Source: UBA4615 sp046046245
Lineage (GTDB): Bacteria > Pseudomonadota > Gammaproteobacteria > Burkholderiales > Burkholderiaceae_E
Length of the DNA stretch: 64,000 nucleotides
Reading direction: 5' to 3'
Assembly (NCBI GenBank): GCA_046046245.1
Contig: JBJOKE010000037.1
Span: 42,619 to 106,618, forward strand
In this document: positions 28,398 through 37,422 of the stretch, piece by piece
Layout of the letters: each line of letters starts with the position of its first letter
How positions within the stretch are numbered: the first letter of the stretch is position 1
Program-made: the position numbers and the translations under genes
Notes under the pieces: generated by a model
Database searches by the model: none
Told to the model about the DNA's origin: nothing
The model's input: only the letters and a program-made list of their open reading frames with translations

Positions 28398-30179
28398 ATG
28401 ATCGGGGCTCCGCCGGGTCTGAGCCGCCGGTCCGGTCGGGGCCTCGTCGTCGTCGATCTCGTGGAGTCCGTCCGGCTCTTCGAACGCGACGAGGCGGGTA
28501 CCGCATCCCGGTGGCACACACTTGCCGGCGAGATCGAGCGCATCCTGCCCGAGCACGGCGGGAGGCTGGTGAAGAGCCTGGGAGATGGGTTGCTGCTCGA
28601 ATTCGACAGCGCACTCGGAGCCGTGGCCTGCGCCCTGCGGGTGCCCGCCCTCCTCGAGGCCGAGGCGGACGCCGCGACGTCGGAGCGGCTCTCGGTGCGC
28701 ATCGGCATCCACGAGGCCGACGTGCTCGGCGACCGGCGGGACATCTACGGCACCGGGGTCAACCTCTGCGCACGCCTGGCCTCGATCGCCGGACCGGGAG
28801 GCATCATCGCCTCGGCGCAGGTCCGGGACCGGCTGCTCGATTCGGTGGACGCGCACATCGAAGACCTCGGTGAGTGCTTCCTCAAGCACGTCAGCGGCCC
28901 GGTCCGCGCATTCAGGTTGAACCCGACCGCGAACGGGCGGGCGACCGCCGTCCATTCGGCCACGCGTGCGTCCGAGCCGCTGCAGCCGATGGTCGCCGTG
29001 ATGCCCTTGCGCCCGCCGGTCGGCGACGTCGGCGACGCCCTCCTGCTGGGGCGCGTGCTGGCCGACGAGGTGAACGCCGCCCTGTCGGTCGCCCCGGACG
29101 TCGGCGTGCTCTCGCGGATGTCGGTGAACTCGATCGCCGAACGCGAGCCCGACCCGCAGACCTGCCGCATGCTGCTCGGCGCCGACTACGTCCTGTGCGG
29201 CACCCTGCACGTCGCCGCGGATCGCCTCATCGTGCTGCCCGAACTGGTGGAGACACGCAGCGGGAAGGTGCTGTGGGCCGACTCGGCGCGCGGACGCGTC
29301 GCGGAGCTGCTCGCCGGCGACGGCGAGCTCGTGCACGGGCTGGTGGAGCGGGTGCGTGCGTCGGTGCGGCTCAACGAGGTGGCCCGCGCACGCTTCAATC
29401 CCCTGCCGACACTCGAGAGCTACGCGCTGCTGATGGGCGGCATCGCGCTGCTGCACAGCTCGTCCCGCGAGGAGTTCATGCGTTCGCACGCGCTGCTCGA
29501 CACGCTGCGCGAACGGCATGCACGGCAGTCCTCGCTGCACGCGTGGATCGCCAAGTGGCACGTACTCAACGTGGCGCAGGGCTGGTCGGCGGATCCCGTC
29601 GAGGACACGAGCCGCGCGCAGGACGCGGCGCGCCGGGCGATGGAGCTCGACGACCGCAACGCGATCGCGCTGGCCATCGACGGGCTGGTGAACACCAGCC
29701 TGCTGAAGCGGCTGGACGAAGGCATGCAGCGCTACGAGGCGGCGGTCGAAGCCAATCCGAGCGAGGGGCTCGCCTGGGCGCTGAAGGGCACGCTGCACGC
29801 GTTCCGCGGCGAGTCCCGGTCGGCCGTGGCCGCGACCCGTCGCGCACTGGCGCTGTCGCCGCTCGACCCCCTGCGCCACTTCTACGAGACGCTCGCCGCG
29901 ACCGCCGAGCTGTCGGCGTGCCGGTGGGACGAGGCGATCGCCCTGGCGAAGCAGTCGCTTCGAGGCAACCGCTCGCACACGTCCACCTGGCGATCGCTGG
30001 CGATCGCGCAGGTCGAGTCGGGCCGGATCGAGGCCGCGCGATCGACGGTCTCCGAGCTGATGAAGCTCGACCCGTCCTTCTCGATCGAACGGTATCGCGG
30101 CTGGACGCCGAGCATCGACTTCGAGACGGGCCGCCGCTGGGCGGACGCATTGGAGCGCGCGGGGGTACCGCGGCGATAG
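28398..30179 (+). CDS. Class III adenylate cyclase with C-terminal TPR-like region
   Basis: A 593-residue soluble signalling enzyme. Residues about 15-165 are a class III nucleotide cyclase domain: the metal aspartates are D20 (VVVDLVESVRLFERDE) and D63 (KSLGDGLLLEF), the adenine-selecting lysine is K59, and the transition-state pair N122/R126 lies in YGTGVNLCARLAS. All catalytic residues are present, so it should make cAMP. A middle region (about 195-330) resembles the FlgO/TolB-like module found after such cyclases, with LGADYVLCGTLHVAADRLIV. The rest has TPR-like helical repeats (NPSEGLAWALKGTLHAFRGE; ALSPLDPLRHFYETLAA). No membrane segment. It heads a four-gene group that ends in a cAMP-type Crp/Fnr regulator. 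Confidence 0.9.
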   Translation: MIGAPPGLSRRSGRGLVVVDLVESVRLFERDEAGTASRWHTLAGEIERILPEHGGRLVKSLGDGLLLEFDSALGAVACALRVPALLEAEADAATSERLSVRIGIHEADVLGDRRDIYGTGVNLCARLASIAGPGGIIASAQVRDRLLDSVDAHIEDLGECFLKHVSGPVRAFRLNPTANGRATAVHSATRASEPLQPMVAVMPLRPPVGDVGDALLLGRVLADEVNAALSVAPDVGVLSRMSVNSIAEREPDPQTCRMLLGADYVLCGTLHVAADRLIVLPELVETRSGKVLWADSARGRVAELLAGDGELVHGLVERVRASVRLNEVARARFNPLPTLESYALLMGGIALLHSSSREEFMRSHALLDTLRERHARQSSLHAWIAKWHVLNVAQGWSADPVEDTSRAQDAARRAMELDDRNAIALAIDGLVNTSLLKRLDEGMQRYEAAVEANPSEGLAWALKGTLHAFRGESRSAVAATRRALALSPLDPLRHFYETLAATAELSACRWDEAIALAKQSLRGNRSHTSTWRSLAIAQVESGRIEAARSTVSELMKLDPSFSIERYRGWTPSIDFETGRRWADALERAGVPRR

Positions 30180-30224
30180 GTCACCGGACAGTGGACCGGG
30201 CAGGTGCCCGAAAGGAGAGGATGG

Positions 30225-31352
30225 ATGTCGTTCGAATCGGGAGCAGTCGGCGCGGTGGGCGCAGTCGGCGCGGTGGGCGCAGTCGGCGCGGTGGGCGCGG
30301 TGGGCGCGGTGGGCGCCGTCGGGGCGGTCGGGGCGGTCGGGGCCGTGGGCGCGGTCGGCGCGGGGGCCTACAGCGCCCCGATGGCGACCGCCGCGCTGAT
30401 CGCGCATCGCGACGGCATCGCCGGAGCGTGGGAGCCGATCGGGGCGAGGCAAGTGCCGAAGCCGGGGCGGCTCGACGATCCGTCCCGCCTGTCGGGCTGG
30501 GAATCCTGGGTGCGGGTGACCACGCTGGAGATGGAGCTGCTCTCGGGGCTGCAGTTCGGCGCCCACGGCGCCGACGGCTTCTCGATGGGCTTCATGACGG
30601 GCGGGCCCGCGGGCGGCTGGCAACTGCAGGAACTGCTGACGCTGATCCGGCCCGGCAAGGCACAGCTCGCCGCGCAGCTCGACCGCGTCGCGGTCCATGC
30701 GGACCTGCGCGCCGATCGCATGTCGGAGATCATCGCCCAGGTCTCGATCCCGTATCCGTTCTGGAGTTCGATCGCCAACCTGCACCCCGACCGCCACCCG
30801 CGGACGATGGAGCTGCTGGACGTCGCGTTGCGGATGGCCCGGGGCGTCGAGCTGCGCTTCAAGCACGCGCTCGCCGTCCCGCGTCCGGTCGAGCTGTCGG
30901 CGCAGGTGCAGCCGATGCTGCTGACGCCCGGGCACGGCGCGTTCCCGAGCGGGCACTCGACCGAGGCCCATCTCGTCGCGATCCTGCTCGATCGGCTCGT
31001 GGGGCAGGGCGGCAACGTTCCGCTGCGGGTCCAGCTGCTGCGCCAGGCCCACCGGATCGCGGACAACCGCACGATCGCCGGCCTGCATTACCCGGTCGAC
31101 AGCGCCGCGGGCAGCGTCCTCGGCGAAGCGCTCGCGCGGTTCCTGATGGCGCGCTGCGGTGTGCTCCAGGGGGTCGAGCCGACCGTCTTCGATGCGGCTG
31201 CGTTCGGCGGGACGGCCGACTTCATGCGCTGCATCGACGCGAACGGCGACTTCGCGGCTCCTGCAGGCACGACGCGCAAGAACACTGCCGTGACGATCGC
31301 AACGTCGCCGATGCTCGCCGCGCTGTGGGCCGCGGCCGCCGGCGAGTTCTGA
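30225..31352 (+). CDS. PAP2/vanadium-haloperoxidase-like enzyme with N-terminal (Gly-Ala-Val)13 repeat
   Basis: A 375-residue protein. After five residues (MSFES) comes an uninterrupted run of thirteen Gly-Ala-Val triplets. The C-terminal half has a complete PAP2/haloperoxidase site: K213-x6-R220-P221 (KHALAVPRP), P241-S-G-H244-S, and R282-x5-H288-x3-D292 (RTIAGLHYPVD). Such sites bind phosphate or vanadate; members are acid phosphatases or vanadium-dependent haloperoxidases. The middle part, SWVRVTTLEMELLSG and IPYPFWSSIANLHPDRHPRT, fits the non-membrane haloperoxidase-like group. No signal peptide of normal type is seen; the repeat itself is hydrophobic. ATG chosen because AAAGGAGAGG lies at the right distance; a GTG seven codons upstream is possible. 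It sits 45 bases after the cyclase and 21 before the protease. Confidence 0.87.
   Translation: MSFESGAVGAVGAVGAVGAVGAVGAVGAVGAVGAVGAVGAVGAVGAGAYSAPMATAALIAHRDGIAGAWEPIGARQVPKPGRLDDPSRLSGWESWVRVTTLEMELLSGLQFGAHGADGFSMGFMTGGPAGGWQLQELLTLIRPGKAQLAAQLDRVAVHADLRADRMSEIIAQVSIPYPFWSSIANLHPDRHPRTMELLDVALRMARGVELRFKHALAVPRPVELSAQVQPMLLTPGHGAFPSGHSTEAHLVAILLDRLVGQGGNVPLRVQLLRQAHRIADNRTIAGLHYPVDSAAGSVLGEALARFLMARCGVLQGVEPTVFDAAAFGGTADFMRCIDANGDFAAPAGTTRKNTAVTIATSPMLAALWAAAAGEF
30240..30356 (+). repeat. Thirteen 9-base tandem repeats encoding Gly-Ala-Val
   Basis: A 117-base in-frame array of GGN-GCN-GTN units, within which an 18-base unit (GCAGTCGGCGCGGTGGGC) occurs about three times nearly unchanged. 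Because units are 9 bases, copy-number slippage would lengthen or shorten the protein without a frameshift. Confidence 0.95.
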
Positions 31353-31373
31353 TCCGGGTCCGGGGGCTCGCCC

Positions 31374-33344
31374 ATGCCATACCTCGCACCCGAAGAGATC
31401 GTCGTCGACGGGGACGTCCTCGTCGACCCCTACTGGATCTGGGCCGAAGCGACGGACTTCGAGTTCCTGCAGCGTCGGCCGGACCGGATCCCCGTGCTGC
31501 TCGAACTCTTCGGCACGGTGGAGAACGTCGCGCAAGCCCCTCTGCCGAAGGGCCTCGAGCTCGGCGCGCTCCACCTCGAACCCGCGACCGGCCTGGGCGC
31601 CGCCAAGTACTGCACGGGCTACGCCACGCGAGCGTTCCTGCTGGCCGTCGCCCGGGGCGCCCATCGCCGGCTCGTCAAGCGCTTCGAGATCGGCCTGCCC
31701 ATCGTGGATCCATCCAAAGGCGCCGGCTGGGGCCCGCTCGACTTGGATCTGTTGGACCGCGACACATTCCCCCCGGTGCTCGCGGTGATCGACGACGGAC
31801 TCCCTGTCGCCCATCCGTCGCTGATCGACGCCCAAGGGAAACCGCGATGCCTCGCACTGTGGGACCAGGACGGCGCCGCATCGCAGGCTCCGGGGCTCCT
31901 GCAGTACGGCCGGCTGCTCGGCCGCAATGAGATCGAAGCGGCACTCGCACGGCATCCGAGCCCGGCCGGCGTCCCGCGCGACGAGGGCCTCGTGAACGAG
32001 TCCCTGGGCCTGCATCGACTGCGCCGCAGCTGGACCCACGGCGCCGCGGTCCTGGGCCTCGCGGCACTCGGCGGCACGACCGAGCCCGGCCCGGTCCCGC
32101 CCTTCATCGGCGTGAACCTGCCGCGCCGGACCTCGGACGACACCTCGGGCCTGTCCCTCGGCGTGCACGCGCTCGACGCACTGCATTTCGTGCTGAAGCA
32201 GGCCGACGCGTCCGCATCCGCGGCCAGGCTTTCGCCGGGAGCGGTCGTCGTCAACCTGAGCTTCGGACGCCTGGCGGGCACCCACGACGGCAGCGGGATG
32301 CTCGCCAGCGCGATCGACGATGCACTCGAGTTGCGCAACGCCGAGGGCTTGCCGCTGGCGGTGGTACTGCCCGCCGGCAACGGCCACCTGTCGCGCTGCC
32401 ATGCGCGCGGGACGCTGCAGCCGGGTGCCCGCCACACGCTGGACTGGCGCATCCAGCCGGACGACCGGACGCCGTCGTTCGTCGAGTTGCGGCCCTCGGG
32501 TGCGAACGTCGCGGATCTGACCGTGACGCTGCGCTCGCCGACCGGCGAGTGCTGCGGGCCGGTCGGCCCCGACGAGCGCCTCGCGATGCACGACGCCGCG
32601 GGACGCCCCGTGGCCACCGTGATCCACTGCTCGCGCAGCGCGGCCGGCAACGGTCCGACGATCCTGCTGGCCGTCGCACCGACCTTCGCACTCGCCCCGG
32701 ACAGGCCGACCGCTGCGGCGGGGCCCTGGTCGATCGAGCTGCACAACCGCGGCGCCGAGCGGCTGCGGGTCGCCGCGTGGGTCCAGCGCGACGATCGGTT
32801 CGCGGGTGCGACCCTCGGCGGGCGGCAGTCGTACTTCGACGATGCGGCCTACCAGCGATTCGATGACCGCGGCCGCGTGCTGGACGAAGACCCCGCGGGA
32901 TCGGTCTCCTGGGTGAGCCGGGAGGAGACGATCAACCCGATCGCCACCGGGCGCTACACGGTCGTGGTCGGCGCCCGCCGCGCGACGACCGGAGAGGCCT
33001 CGCCCTACTCGGCCGCGAGCGGCAGCCACCCGCCGCAGGTCACCGCGGTCGCCGACGACAGCCCGGCGCGACCGGGCATCCCGACCCACGGCACGCGCGC
33101 CGGCACGCGGGTACGCGCCAACGGAACCAGCCTCGCCGCGCCCCAGGTCGCGCGCTGGCTGCTGGACCGGGCGCCCGCTCCCGCGGCAGCGGGTGCCCCG
33201 AATGGCTTCGACCCGGCGTGGGCCCGGAACGCGCTCGCGGCGCTCGCGCCGCCCATCGGGCCGAATCCGCTGCAAGGTCGGCGGACGATCCGGCCGGACC
33301 GCGGCGGCGCGGCCTCCCTGCCCCGGCCGCCCAGCAGACCATGA
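31374..33344 (+). CDS. Subtilisin-like serine protease (S8 family), no signal peptide
   Basis: A 656-residue protein with a complete, though diverged, subtilase triad: D140 in VLAVIDDGLPVAHPSL, H222 in SWTHGAAVLGLAALGG, and S586 in NGTSLAAPQVARWL, plus the oxyanion asparagine N336 in VLPAGNGHLSR. The first 130 residues are an uncharacterised N-terminal domain, and a beta-rich insert of about 200 residues (roughly 345-545) lies between the oxyanion and serine blocks. No secretion signal is visible, so it may act in the cytoplasm or be exported in an unknown way. Its stop overlaps the Crp gene start by four bases, tying protease and regulator together. Substrate unknown. Confidence 0.88.
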   Translation: MPYLAPEEIVVDGDVLVDPYWIWAEATDFEFLQRRPDRIPVLLELFGTVENVAQAPLPKGLELGALHLEPATGLGAAKYCTGYATRAFLLAVARGAHRRLVKRFEIGLPIVDPSKGAGWGPLDLDLLDRDTFPPVLAVIDDGLPVAHPSLIDAQGKPRCLALWDQDGAASQAPGLLQYGRLLGRNEIEAALARHPSPAGVPRDEGLVNESLGLHRLRRSWTHGAAVLGLAALGGTTEPGPVPPFIGVNLPRRTSDDTSGLSLGVHALDALHFVLKQADASASAARLSPGAVVVNLSFGRLAGTHDGSGMLASAIDDALELRNAEGLPLAVVLPAGNGHLSRCHARGTLQPGARHTLDWRIQPDDRTPSFVELRPSGANVADLTVTLRSPTGECCGPVGPDERLAMHDAAGRPVATVIHCSRSAAGNGPTILLAVAPTFALAPDRPTAAAGPWSIELHNRGAERLRVAAWVQRDDRFAGATLGGRQSYFDDAAYQRFDDRGRVLDEDPAGSVSWVSREETINPIATGRYTVVVGARRATTGEASPYSAASGSHPPQVTAVADDSPARPGIPTHGTRAGTRVRANGTSLAAPQVARWLLDRAPAPAAAGAPNGFDPAWARNALAALAPPIGPNPLQGRRTIRPDRGGAASLPRPPSRP

Positions 33345-33997
33345 GCGCCAGCGCGCCCCGCCCTGCGGAGACGGCCATCGAGCCGCTCTCCGGCCCGTTC
33401 GCGCGGCTCGCGCCGCTCGGGCGTCGCCAGCGCTTCAGGGCGGGCGCGGTGATCATCCAGGAAGGCGACCGCGGCGACTCGCTGTTCATCCTGCTCTCGG
33501 GGCGCGTGCGGACGTTCGTCGAGAACGAGGACGGTCGCGAGCTGACCCTGGGCTTCTACTCCGCGGGCGACTGTCTGGGCGAGATGGCGCTGGACGGCGG
33601 TCCGCGCTCGGCGTCGGTGATCGCCGAGGAGGCGACGGTGTGCTCGGTGATCGACCGTGCGACGCTGACTGCCTTCATCGCCGAGCATCCGGACTTCGCG
33701 TTCGTGCTGCTCGCCCGCGTGATCCACCGGGCCCGGCTGGCGACCGAGACGGCGCGCGGCCTGGCGCTGCTGGACGTCTACGGACGCCTGACGAGGCTGC
33801 TCGAATCGATCGCGGTACCCGGCCCTGACGGCACCCGCGCCCTCGCCGAGCCGATGACCCACCAGACGATCGCGAGCATCGTCGGCGCCTCGCGCGAGAT
33901 GGTCTCGCGGATCATGAAGGATCTCGAGACCGGCGGTTACGTGCGCCGCGAAGGCCGACGGTACGTCATCCTGCGAGACCTGCCCGCGCACTGGTAG
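33341..33997 (+). CDS. Crp/Fnr family transcriptional regulator, cAMP-binding type
   Basis: A 218-residue regulator with an N-terminal cyclic-nucleotide domain and a C-terminal winged helix. The phosphate-binding cassette is GDCLGEMALDGGPRSASVIA, with the Glu and the Arg-Ser pair used by cAMP-binding Crp proteins. The DNA-binding end is MTHQTIASIVGASREMVSRI, then KDLETGGYVRREGRRYVIL. There are no cysteines of an Fnr iron-sulfur site in the N-terminus. The ATG overlaps the protease stop (ATGA). With an intact adenylate cyclase as first gene of the same group, it is likely the receptor for that cAMP; this is an inference from motifs and co-location. Its 3' end overlaps the convergent LuxR gene by 32 bases. 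Confidence 0.92.
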   Translation: MSASAPRPAETAIEPLSGPFARLAPLGRRQRFRAGAVIIQEGDRGDSLFILLSGRVRTFVENEDGRELTLGFYSAGDCLGEMALDGGPRSASVIAEEATVCSVIDRATLTAFIAEHPDFAFVLLARVIHRARLATETARGLALLDVYGRLTRLLESIAVPGPDGTRALAEPMTHQTIASIVGASREMVSRIMKDLETGGYVRREGRRYVILRDLPAHW

Positions 33998-34655
33998 CGC
34001 GCTCCAGGCGCAGGGGCCGGATCGGCGGCAGGCGCGCGACCCTCAACAGCAGGTTGCGGATCGAGCGGGTGGCGGTCTTGCCGAGGATCGCGCGCACCTG
34101 CGTGCGGACCGTGGACTCCGAGCGCCCCAGGGCGAACGCGATCGACTGCGGCGAGGCGCCCGCCATGAGCCGGCTGAGCACCTCGATCTCGGCCGGCGTC
34201 AAGCGGTGCTCGCGGCCGAACGCCTGGATCGACAGTTCCTCGCAGTTGCCGCGCCGGGCGGACATCGCGAGCAGCGGCGGCGGCGGTGCGTCGCCGGCAC
34301 CCCCGGATGCACCGACCAGCGGGCACACCGCGATCGGCAGGGCGGCTTCGCCCTCCCCGACCAGGACCAGGCGTCGGATGCCGCGGTGCGCGTCCCGCAG
34401 CGCGGCCATCCATCGCGACTGCGCCGAGTCTCCGACGCCGACGACGTGCTCGCCCACCAGGCGCAGACCTCGACCGGCCGCCAGCAGCGACGATGCGATC
34501 TCGTTCGACTGCAGCAAGCGGCCGCTGGCGGTCATCAGCATCAGGCCGTAGTCGAGTTCGTCGAGCGCCAGCCGCATCGCATCGGCGACTTCGTCCGACC
34601 AGGCCGTTCGGAACGCTTGCGTCGAGGCGCTGCACGCATGGGTGGAGTTGCGCAT
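33966..34655 (-). CDS. LuxR family transcriptional regulator with PAS-like N-terminus
   Basis: A 229-residue regulator. Residues about 28-125 look like a degenerate PAS sensor (ALDELDYGLMLMTASGRLLQ; SNEIASSLLAAGRGLRLVGE). The C-terminal 65 residues are a LuxR-type helix-turn-helix: LTPAEIEVLSRLMAGASPQS then IAFALGRSESTVRTQVRAIL. There is no receiver domain or autoinducer-binding domain. It converges on the Crp gene and overlaps its end by 32 bases, so antisense interference between the two transcripts is possible. It may control, or be controlled with, the cyclase-protease group, but no site proves it. Confidence 0.88.
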   Translation of the reverse strand: MRNSTHACSASTQAFRTAWSDEVADAMRLALDELDYGLMLMTASGRLLQSNEIASSLLAAGRGLRLVGEHVVGVGDSAQSRWMAALRDAHRGIRRLVLVGEGEAALPIAVCPLVGASGGAGDAPPPPLLAMSARRGNCEELSIQAFGREHRLTPAEIEVLSRLMAGASPQSIAFALGRSESTVRTQVRAILGKTATRSIRNLLLRVARLPPIRPLRLERATSARAGLAG

Positions 34656-34816
34656 GGGGGTGTCCCTCGTCCGGAGGCGCCGTCGTTCGGCGCCGGTCGG
34701 GACAGCTTAGGCAGGGAGACGGCAGCCGCCACGGCAGGAGTACCCGCCGCGATGTGACGGATTCACGTGCAGGGACGAACCGATCCGAGGGCATGGGCGA
34801 GTGCCCGCGCCGACCG

Positions 34817-35452
34817 TCAGTCCCCGCCGAAGCCCACCCGCCCGGCGAGCGCCACCGCCTCGGTGCGGTTGCGCGCCTGCAGCCCGCGCAGCACCGCGCC
34901 GATGTGGATCTTCACCGTGTTCTCGGACAGGCCGAGCTCACGGCAGATCTCCTTGTTCGGCAGCCCGCGGACCATCAGCCTCAGCACCTGCATCTGGCGC
35001 GGCGACAGCCCTGCCAGCCGCTGCAGCGTGTCCTCGTCGTGACGCGGACGGCATCCGCCGACGCCCGCCGGCACCGGCTCCGGCTCGATGCCCAGCAGTC
35101 GCTGCAGCGAGTCGAACAGCGTCTCGCGGTCCGAGGACTTCGGCACGAACGCGGCGGCTCCGGCACGCAGCGCGCGGTCCACGGTCTCGCGGTCGTCGCT
35201 CGCCGACAGCACCGCGACCTTGGTGTCGGGCGCCTTCTCCCGGACGCGCATCAGCGCGTCGAGGCCGCGCGCGTCGGGCAGGGCGAGGTCGAGCACGACC
35301 AGGTCCCACCAGCCCGGCTCGCCGAGCCGGTCGATCGCCTGCCGCGCGGTCGCGGCCACCCCCACCTCGCAGCCGGGAGCGATCGACTGCAGGCAGACGG
35401 TGATCGCGTCGCGGATGACCGGATGGTCGTCGCAGATGAGCACCCGCGCCAT
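34817..35452 (-). CDS. NarL/FixJ-type response regulator at the end of the urease operon
   Basis: A 211-residue two-component regulator. The receiver domain has the acidic pair in VLICDDHPVIRDAI, the phospho-acceptor aspartate in DLVVLDLALPDARG, and the switch lysine in AAFVPKSSDRE. The LuxR-type output is LSPRQMQVLRLMVRGLPNKE then ICRELGLSENTVKIHIGAVL. No histidine kinase is in view, so its partner is elsewhere. The ATG lies three bases after the hupE stop, so it is probably made from the tail of the urease transcript and could feed back on nitrogen or urea genes. Confidence 0.92.
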   Translation of the reverse strand: MARVLICDDHPVIRDAITVCLQSIAPGCEVGVAATARQAIDRLGEPGWWDLVVLDLALPDARGLDALMRVREKAPDTKVAVLSASDDRETVDRALRAGAAAFVPKSSDRETLFDSLQRLLGIEPEPVPAGVGGCRPRHDEDTLQRLAGLSPRQMQVLRLMVRGLPNKEICRELGLSENTVKIHIGAVLRGLQARNRTEAVALAGRVGFGGD

Positions 35453-35455
35453 GCG

Positions 35456-36067
35456 TCAGCCGATCCAGGACGTCGCGATCCAGGCGAAGGCCCAGGCGTA
35501 GGCGCCGGCCGTCCAGCCGCGCGCGCGGGCACCGCGGACCGCCACGGCGGCGAAGGCGGCCCCGGCCGCGAACAGTGCGACGCTGGAGACCGCGAGCCCC
35601 GCGAAGAAGGCCGGGCCGCTGCCCTCGACGGCGTGCAGCATGCCGTGCGGCACCGCCACCGCCAGCGCGACCGCCGCGAGCCCGGCGGCGCCGAGGCGGT
35701 CCGCGCACAGCAGCGCGACGGTGATCGCGAGCAGGCCGACGGCCGCCGCCGTCTCGACCGCCTCGCCCGCAGCACCGACCGCGAGCGCCCAGAGCATGCC
35801 GGCCACCAGGCCCAGCGCGCCGGCGAGGCCGACGCGCACCGGCATCGACGGACCGGCCCCGGCAGCGCCCGCCTCGCCGCGGGACCGCGCGGCGACGCCG
35901 GCCAGCAGGCCGATGCCCAGCGTCGCGAGCAGGTGGTCCGCGCCGCCCAGCGGGTGCATCAGGCCCGCGAGCAGGCCATCGTGCAGGTGACCGACGTGGG
36001 CGTGGGCCGGCAGGGCCGCGGTGGCGAGCGTCGCGGCGGCGACGAGGCTGGCGAAGGGAACGGGCAT
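35456..36067 (-). CDS. ureJ: HupE/UreJ family nickel-uptake membrane protein
   Basis: A 203-residue inner-membrane protein. A cleavable or first membrane segment (ASLVAAATLATAALPAHA) is followed by the family signature HDGLLAGLMHPLGGADHLLA, with the H-P-[LF]-[ST]-G-x-DH metal motif, and about six hydrophobic helices. HupE/UreJ proteins help nickel entry for hydrogenase or urease; here the urease genes on one side point to urease (UreJ). 39 bases separate it from ureG. Confidence 0.92.
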   Translation of the reverse strand: MPVPFASLVAAATLATAALPAHAHVGHLHDGLLAGLMHPLGGADHLLATLGIGLLAGVAARSRGEAGAAGAGPSMPVRVGLAGALGLVAGMLWALAVGAAGEAVETAAAVGLLAITVALLCADRLGAAGLAAVALAVAVPHGMLHAVEGSGPAFFAGLAVSSVALFAAGAAFAAVAVRGARARGWTAGAYAWAFAWIATSWIG

Positions 36068-36106
36068 GGGGGGTCTCCGGGGACGGGCCGAATCGGGGGG
36101 GCGGGG

Positions 36107-36718
<612 letters not shown>

Positions 36719-36723
36719 GGATG

Positions 36724-37422
36724 CTACGACCTGAACAGTCTCGAGTACTGGGTTTCGTGGCGGGCCGACGCGATCGCCAGCCCGGGGGCGGCGCTCGACC
36801 GGTCGCCCGGCTCGAGCGCCATCGCGCGCTCGACCGCGGCGACCAGGTCCGGGGTCAGCGCACGCAGCAGCCGCTGCGCGGCGATCTGGCCCATCGGCAC
36901 CGCCTTCATCAGCACCATCGCCTGGTTCTCGGCGAAGGTCCAGAACAGGCCGAGCAGCGCGTCGCGCTCGGCGAGGTTCAGCCGCACCGCGGCGACCGCC
37001 CAGGCGACCGGCAGCGCGAACTGCGGGATGCGCGCGGCGAGCGCCGCGTCGACGGCCGCATCGGGGCACACCGCGTCGAGCCAGCGGCCGAGCGAGAAGC
37101 CCATCTGCTCGGACTCCAGCCGCAGCTCCGCGGTCTCGCGCGCGGCCAGCGCCTCGGCGTTCAGTGCGGCCAGCGTCTCGAGCGCGGCGGCGTCGGGCAG
37201 CGCGCGGGCGGCGCGCATCGCGTCGCGCATCAGCGGCCCCTCGAACGACGCGAGCGACAGCGCGAGCGCGTCGGCGATCCACGCACGCGCGTCGTCGACG
37301 TCGCGGACCGCGCCGCTGTCGACGCCCCATTCGAGACCGGTCGAGTAGCTGTAGCCGCCGATCGGCAGCGCCGGGCTCGCCAGCTGCAGCAGCGCGGCGA
37401 GGTCGGCGGTGGCGACGCTCAT
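36724..37422 (-). CDS. ureF: Urease accessory protein UreF
   Basis: UreF is the all-helical scaffold that joins UreD to UreG in the nickel-delivery complex. The 232-residue product has LLQLASPALPIGGYSYSTGL near the N-terminus, the signature of the family (S-P-x-L-P-[IV]-G-x-[FY]-x-x-S-x-G-L-E), and NQAMVLMKAVPMGQIAAQRL in the C-terminal half. The ATG overlaps the ureE stop by four bases. Confidence 0.95.
   Translation of the reverse strand: MSVATADLAALLQLASPALPIGGYSYSTGLEWGVDSGAVRDVDDARAWIADALALSLASFEGPLMRDAMRAARALPDAAALETLAALNAEALAARETAELRLESEQMGFSLGRWLDAVCPDAAVDAALAARIPQFALPVAWAVAAVRLNLAERDALLGLFWTFAENQAMVLMKAVPMGQIAAQRLLRALTPDLVAAVERAMALEPGDRSSAAPGLAIASARHETQYSRLFRS

Noticed and set aside
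28512..28525. TGGCACACACTTGC, similar to a sigma-54 promoter
   Set aside because: The -24/-12 spacing is one base too short, and it lies inside the cyclase coding region with no gene start downstream.
30204..30224. A GTG seven codons upstream as start of the PAP2 gene
   Set aside because: The ATG at 30225 has AAAGGAGAGG at the right distance, while the GTG would place that ribosome site inside the coding region.
27945..33275. A minus-strand open frame of about 1770 codons opposite the cyclase-protease module
   Set aside because: Same effect: low-complexity Arg/Gln/Val composition and complementary to four genes with complete motifs.
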